NCBI GenBank assembly: GCA_934650095.1
Contig: CAKUFT010000061.1
Coordinates: 1-5,335 of the forward strand
Direction: 5' to 3'
From: an uncultured Collinsella sp.
GTDB lineage: Bacteria; Actinomycetota; Coriobacteriia; Coriobacteriales; Coriobacteriaceae
Length of the DNA stretch: 5,335 nt
Shown here: positions 3,483 to 5,335 of the stretch, piece after piece
Numbering within the stretch: the first letter of the stretch is position 1
How the letters are laid out: each line of letters starts with the position of its first letter
Made by a program: the position numbers and the translations under genes
Notes under the pieces: generated by a model
The model's input: the letters and a program-made list of their open reading frames with translations, nothing else
What the model was told of the DNA's origin: nothing
Databases searched by the model: none

Positions 3483-5335
3483 ATGAAGATCATCAAGCGC
3501 AGCGGCACCGAGGTTGTCTTTGACATCGATAAGATCGTCAATGCCATCCGCGCCGCCAACTTGGAGGTCGAGGAGAGCTCTCGTCTAACCGACCGCCAGG
3601 TGGTTTACGCGGCACAAAATGTCGCCGAGGCATGCGAGAACGCGGGCCACACCGTTTCGGTCGAGGAGATCCAGGATTTGGTCGAGGACGAGATCATGCG
3701 TCTCGACTGCTACGAGGTTGCTCGCCACTACATCATCTATCGCTATGTTCAGAGCCTGAAGCGCCAGAAGAACACGACCGACGACAAGATTTTGTCGCTG
3801 ATCGAGTGCAACAACGAAGAGGTCAAGCAGGAGAACTCCAACAAGAACCCGACCGTCAACTCCGTTCAGCGCGACTACATGGCCGGCGAGATCTCCAAGG
3901 ACCTGACGCAGCGCGTGCTACTGCCCCAGGAGATTGTGGACGCCCACAATGAGGGTCTGATTCACTTCCACGATTCGGACTATTTCGCCCAGCACATGCA
4001 TAACTGCGACCTGGTGAACCTGGAGGATATGCTCCAGAACGGCACCGTTATCTCGGGCACGCTCATTGAGAAGCCGCACAGCTTCTCGACCGCCTGCAAC
4101 ATCGCGACGCAGATTATCGCCCAGGTTGCTTCCTCCCAGTACGGCGGCCAGTCTATTTCGCTGACCCATCTCGCCCCCTTTGTTGAGGTGAGCCGTCAGA
4201 AGATTCGCGGCGAGGTTGCGCGTGAGCTCGAGGAGCTCGGCGTTTCCGCGTCTGCCGAGAAGGTTCGTGAGGTCGTTGAGGACCGTCTGCGCGATGAGAT
4301 CCGTCGTGGCGTCCAGACGATCCAGTATCAGGTCGTGACCCTTATGACCACCAACGGCCAGGCGCCGTTTGTGACGGTCTTTATGTATCTTAACGAGGCG
4401 CGCTCGGCCCAGGAGAAGCACGACCTTGCCATGATCGTGGAGGAGACGCTTCGCCAGCGCTACGAGGGCGTTAAGAACGAGGCCGGCGTGTGGATCACCC
4501 CGGCGTTCCCCAAGCTCATCTACGTGCTCGAGGATGATAACGTTTACGAGGACTCCCCGTACTTCTACCTGACCCAGCTGGCTGCCAAGTGCACCGCCAA
4601 GCGCATGGTGCCCGACTACATCTCCGAGAAGAAGATGCGCGAGCTCAAGCTGTCGAAGGGCGAGACCGCGGGCAACGGCGATTGCTACACCTGCATGGGC
4701 TGCCGCAGCTTCCTGACGCCCGACCGTTCGGGCAACGGCTTTAACAACGTTGCCAACGCGCTGAACTATGACCCGAACAAGCCCAAGTACTACGGTCGTT
4801 TTAACCAGGGCGTCGTGACTATCAACTTGCCCGATGTCGCGCTGAGCTCGCATCAGGACATGGATAAGTTCTGGAAGATCTTCGACGAGCGCCTTGAGCT
4901 GTGCCACCGTGCCCTGCTGTGCCGTCATGAGCGCCTGATGGGCACGCTTTCGGATGCCGCGCCGATTCTTTGGCAGTACGGTGCCCTCGCCCGCCTGAAG
5001 AAGGGCGAGACGATCGACAAGCTGCTCGTGGGCGGCTATTCCACCATCAGCCTGGGGTATGCCGGCCTGTATGAGTGCGTCAAGTACATGACGGGCCACA
5101 GCCACACCGAGAAGGAGGGCACGCCCTTTGCCATGGCCGTCATGCAGCGCATGAACGACAAGTGCGCCGAGTGGAAGGCCGAAAGCGATATCGATTTCTC
5201 GCTGTACGGTACCCCGCTTGAGTCGACGACCTACAAGTTCGCCAAGTGCCTGCAGCGTCGTTTTGGCATCATCCCGGGCGTGACGGACAAGGGCTACATC
5301 ACCAACAGCTACCACGTCCACGTGTCCGAGGAGAT
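3483..5335 (+). CDS. nrdD: Anaerobic (class III) ribonucleoside-triphosphate reductase, 3' end beyond the window
   Basis: NrdD reduces ribonucleoside triphosphates to dNTPs by glycyl-radical chemistry, supplying DNA precursors without oxygen in the cytoplasm; the radical is installed by the activase NrdG. The 617 complete codons here begin with an ATP-cone regulatory domain (about residues 1-95, starting KIIKRSGTEVVFDIDKI). The catalytic barrel follows, with NSNKNP (118-123), MHNCDLVNL (172-180, C175), and the family stretch ATQIIAQVASSQYGGQS (208-224). MGCRSFL (405-411) is also present; its C407 corresponds to the loop-tip cysteine expected to carry the thiyl radical. CYTCMGC (401-407) gives three closely spaced cysteines. 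The C-terminal glycyl-radical motif and zinc-binding cysteines lie past the window edge, since family members run to about 700-770 residues. ATG 3483 follows AAAGAGG by seven bases. Codon use is strongly biased to AAG, GAG, AAC and ATC, suggesting high expression. The upstream NrdR box implies repression when dNTPs are ample. nrdG is expected downstream but is not visible. Confidence 0.97.
   Translation, partial: MKIIKRSGTEVVFDIDKIVNAIRAANLEVEESSRLTDRQVVYAAQNVAEACENAGHTVSVEEIQDLVEDEIMRLDCYEVARHYIIYRYVQSLKRQKNTTDDKILSLIECNNEEVKQENSNKNPTVNSVQRDYMAGEISKDLTQRVLLPQEIVDAHNEGLIHFHDSDYFAQHMHNCDLVNLEDMLQNGTVISGTLIEKPHSFSTACNIATQIIAQVASSQYGGQSISLTHLAPFVEVSRQKIRGEVARELEELGVSASAEKVREVVEDRLRDEIRRGVQTIQYQVVTLMTTNGQAPFVTVFMYLNEARSAQEKHDLAMIVEETLRQRYEGVKNEAGVWITPAFPKLIYVLEDDNVYEDSPYFYLTQLAAKCTAKRMVPDYISEKKMRELKLSKGETAGNGDCYTCMGCRSFLTPDRSGNGFNNVANALNYDPNKPKYYGRFNQGVVTINLPDVALSSHQDMDKFWKIFDERLELCHRALLCRHERLMGTLSDAAPILWQYGALARLKKGETIDKLLVGGYSTISLGYAGLYECVKYMTGHSHTEKEGTPFAMAVMQRMNDKCAEWKAESDIDFSLYGTPLESTTYKFAKCLQRRFGIIPGVTDKGYITNSYHVHVSEE

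Noticed and set aside
3918..5321. 467-codon open frame on the minus strand opposite nrdD
   Set aside because: It is a shadow of the biased codon use in nrdD. The plus-strand product has all the NrdD motifs, and the antisense translation shows no recognisable domain.

Overview
The window looks like a chromosomal segment from a high-G+C anaerobic bacterium, most likely a Coriobacteriia member such as Collinsella (inference). The basis is G+C-rich coding sequence with strong GAG/AAG/AAC/ATC codon preference in the reductase gene, an oxygen-sensitive class III ribonucleotide reductase, an actinobacterial-style GH13 alpha-glucosidase, and CCA-encoding tRNA genes. No sequence search was possible, so the genus is a guess.

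Layout. Positions 1-367 hold a tRNA array: tRNA-Gly(GCC), tRNA-Cys(GCA), and a second identical tRNA-Gly(GCC). Each is followed at once by an intrinsic-terminator-like hairpin, and there is no room for promoters between them. Positions 368-554 hold an odd insert. It is a run of tightly packed small-loop hairpins that ends in a 19-nt exact copy of the tRNA-Gly 3' end, followed by another terminator. Positions 555-853 are non-coding and contain an imperfect inverted repeat of about 106 bp, an orphan terminator made from a 24-nt repeat also present in the insert, and a probable promoter. An alpha-glucosidase gene follows (854-2587). A well-formed tRNA promoter then drives a third identical tRNA-Gly(GCC) and a tRNA-Val(GAC), closed by a strong terminator (2882-2917).

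Positions 2918-3482 are A+T-richer and non-coding. They contain a possible small RNA or terminator structure (about 3083-3169), a near-perfect NrdR operator (3210-3225), a promoter and a leader of about 220 nt. Then nrdD, the anaerobic ribonucleoside-triphosphate reductase gene, starts at 3483 and runs off the right edge with its C-terminal glycyl-radical region missing.

Functionally the segment is a set of independent units: translation supply (five tRNAs, three of them the same glycine isoacceptor), cytoplasmic alpha-glucoside breakdown, and anaerobic dNTP synthesis under likely NrdR control. The best candidates for something undescribed are the tRNA-derived hairpin insert at 368-517 and the structured non-coding stretches at 561-759 and 3083-3169. 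None of these can be called a new system from sequence alone.
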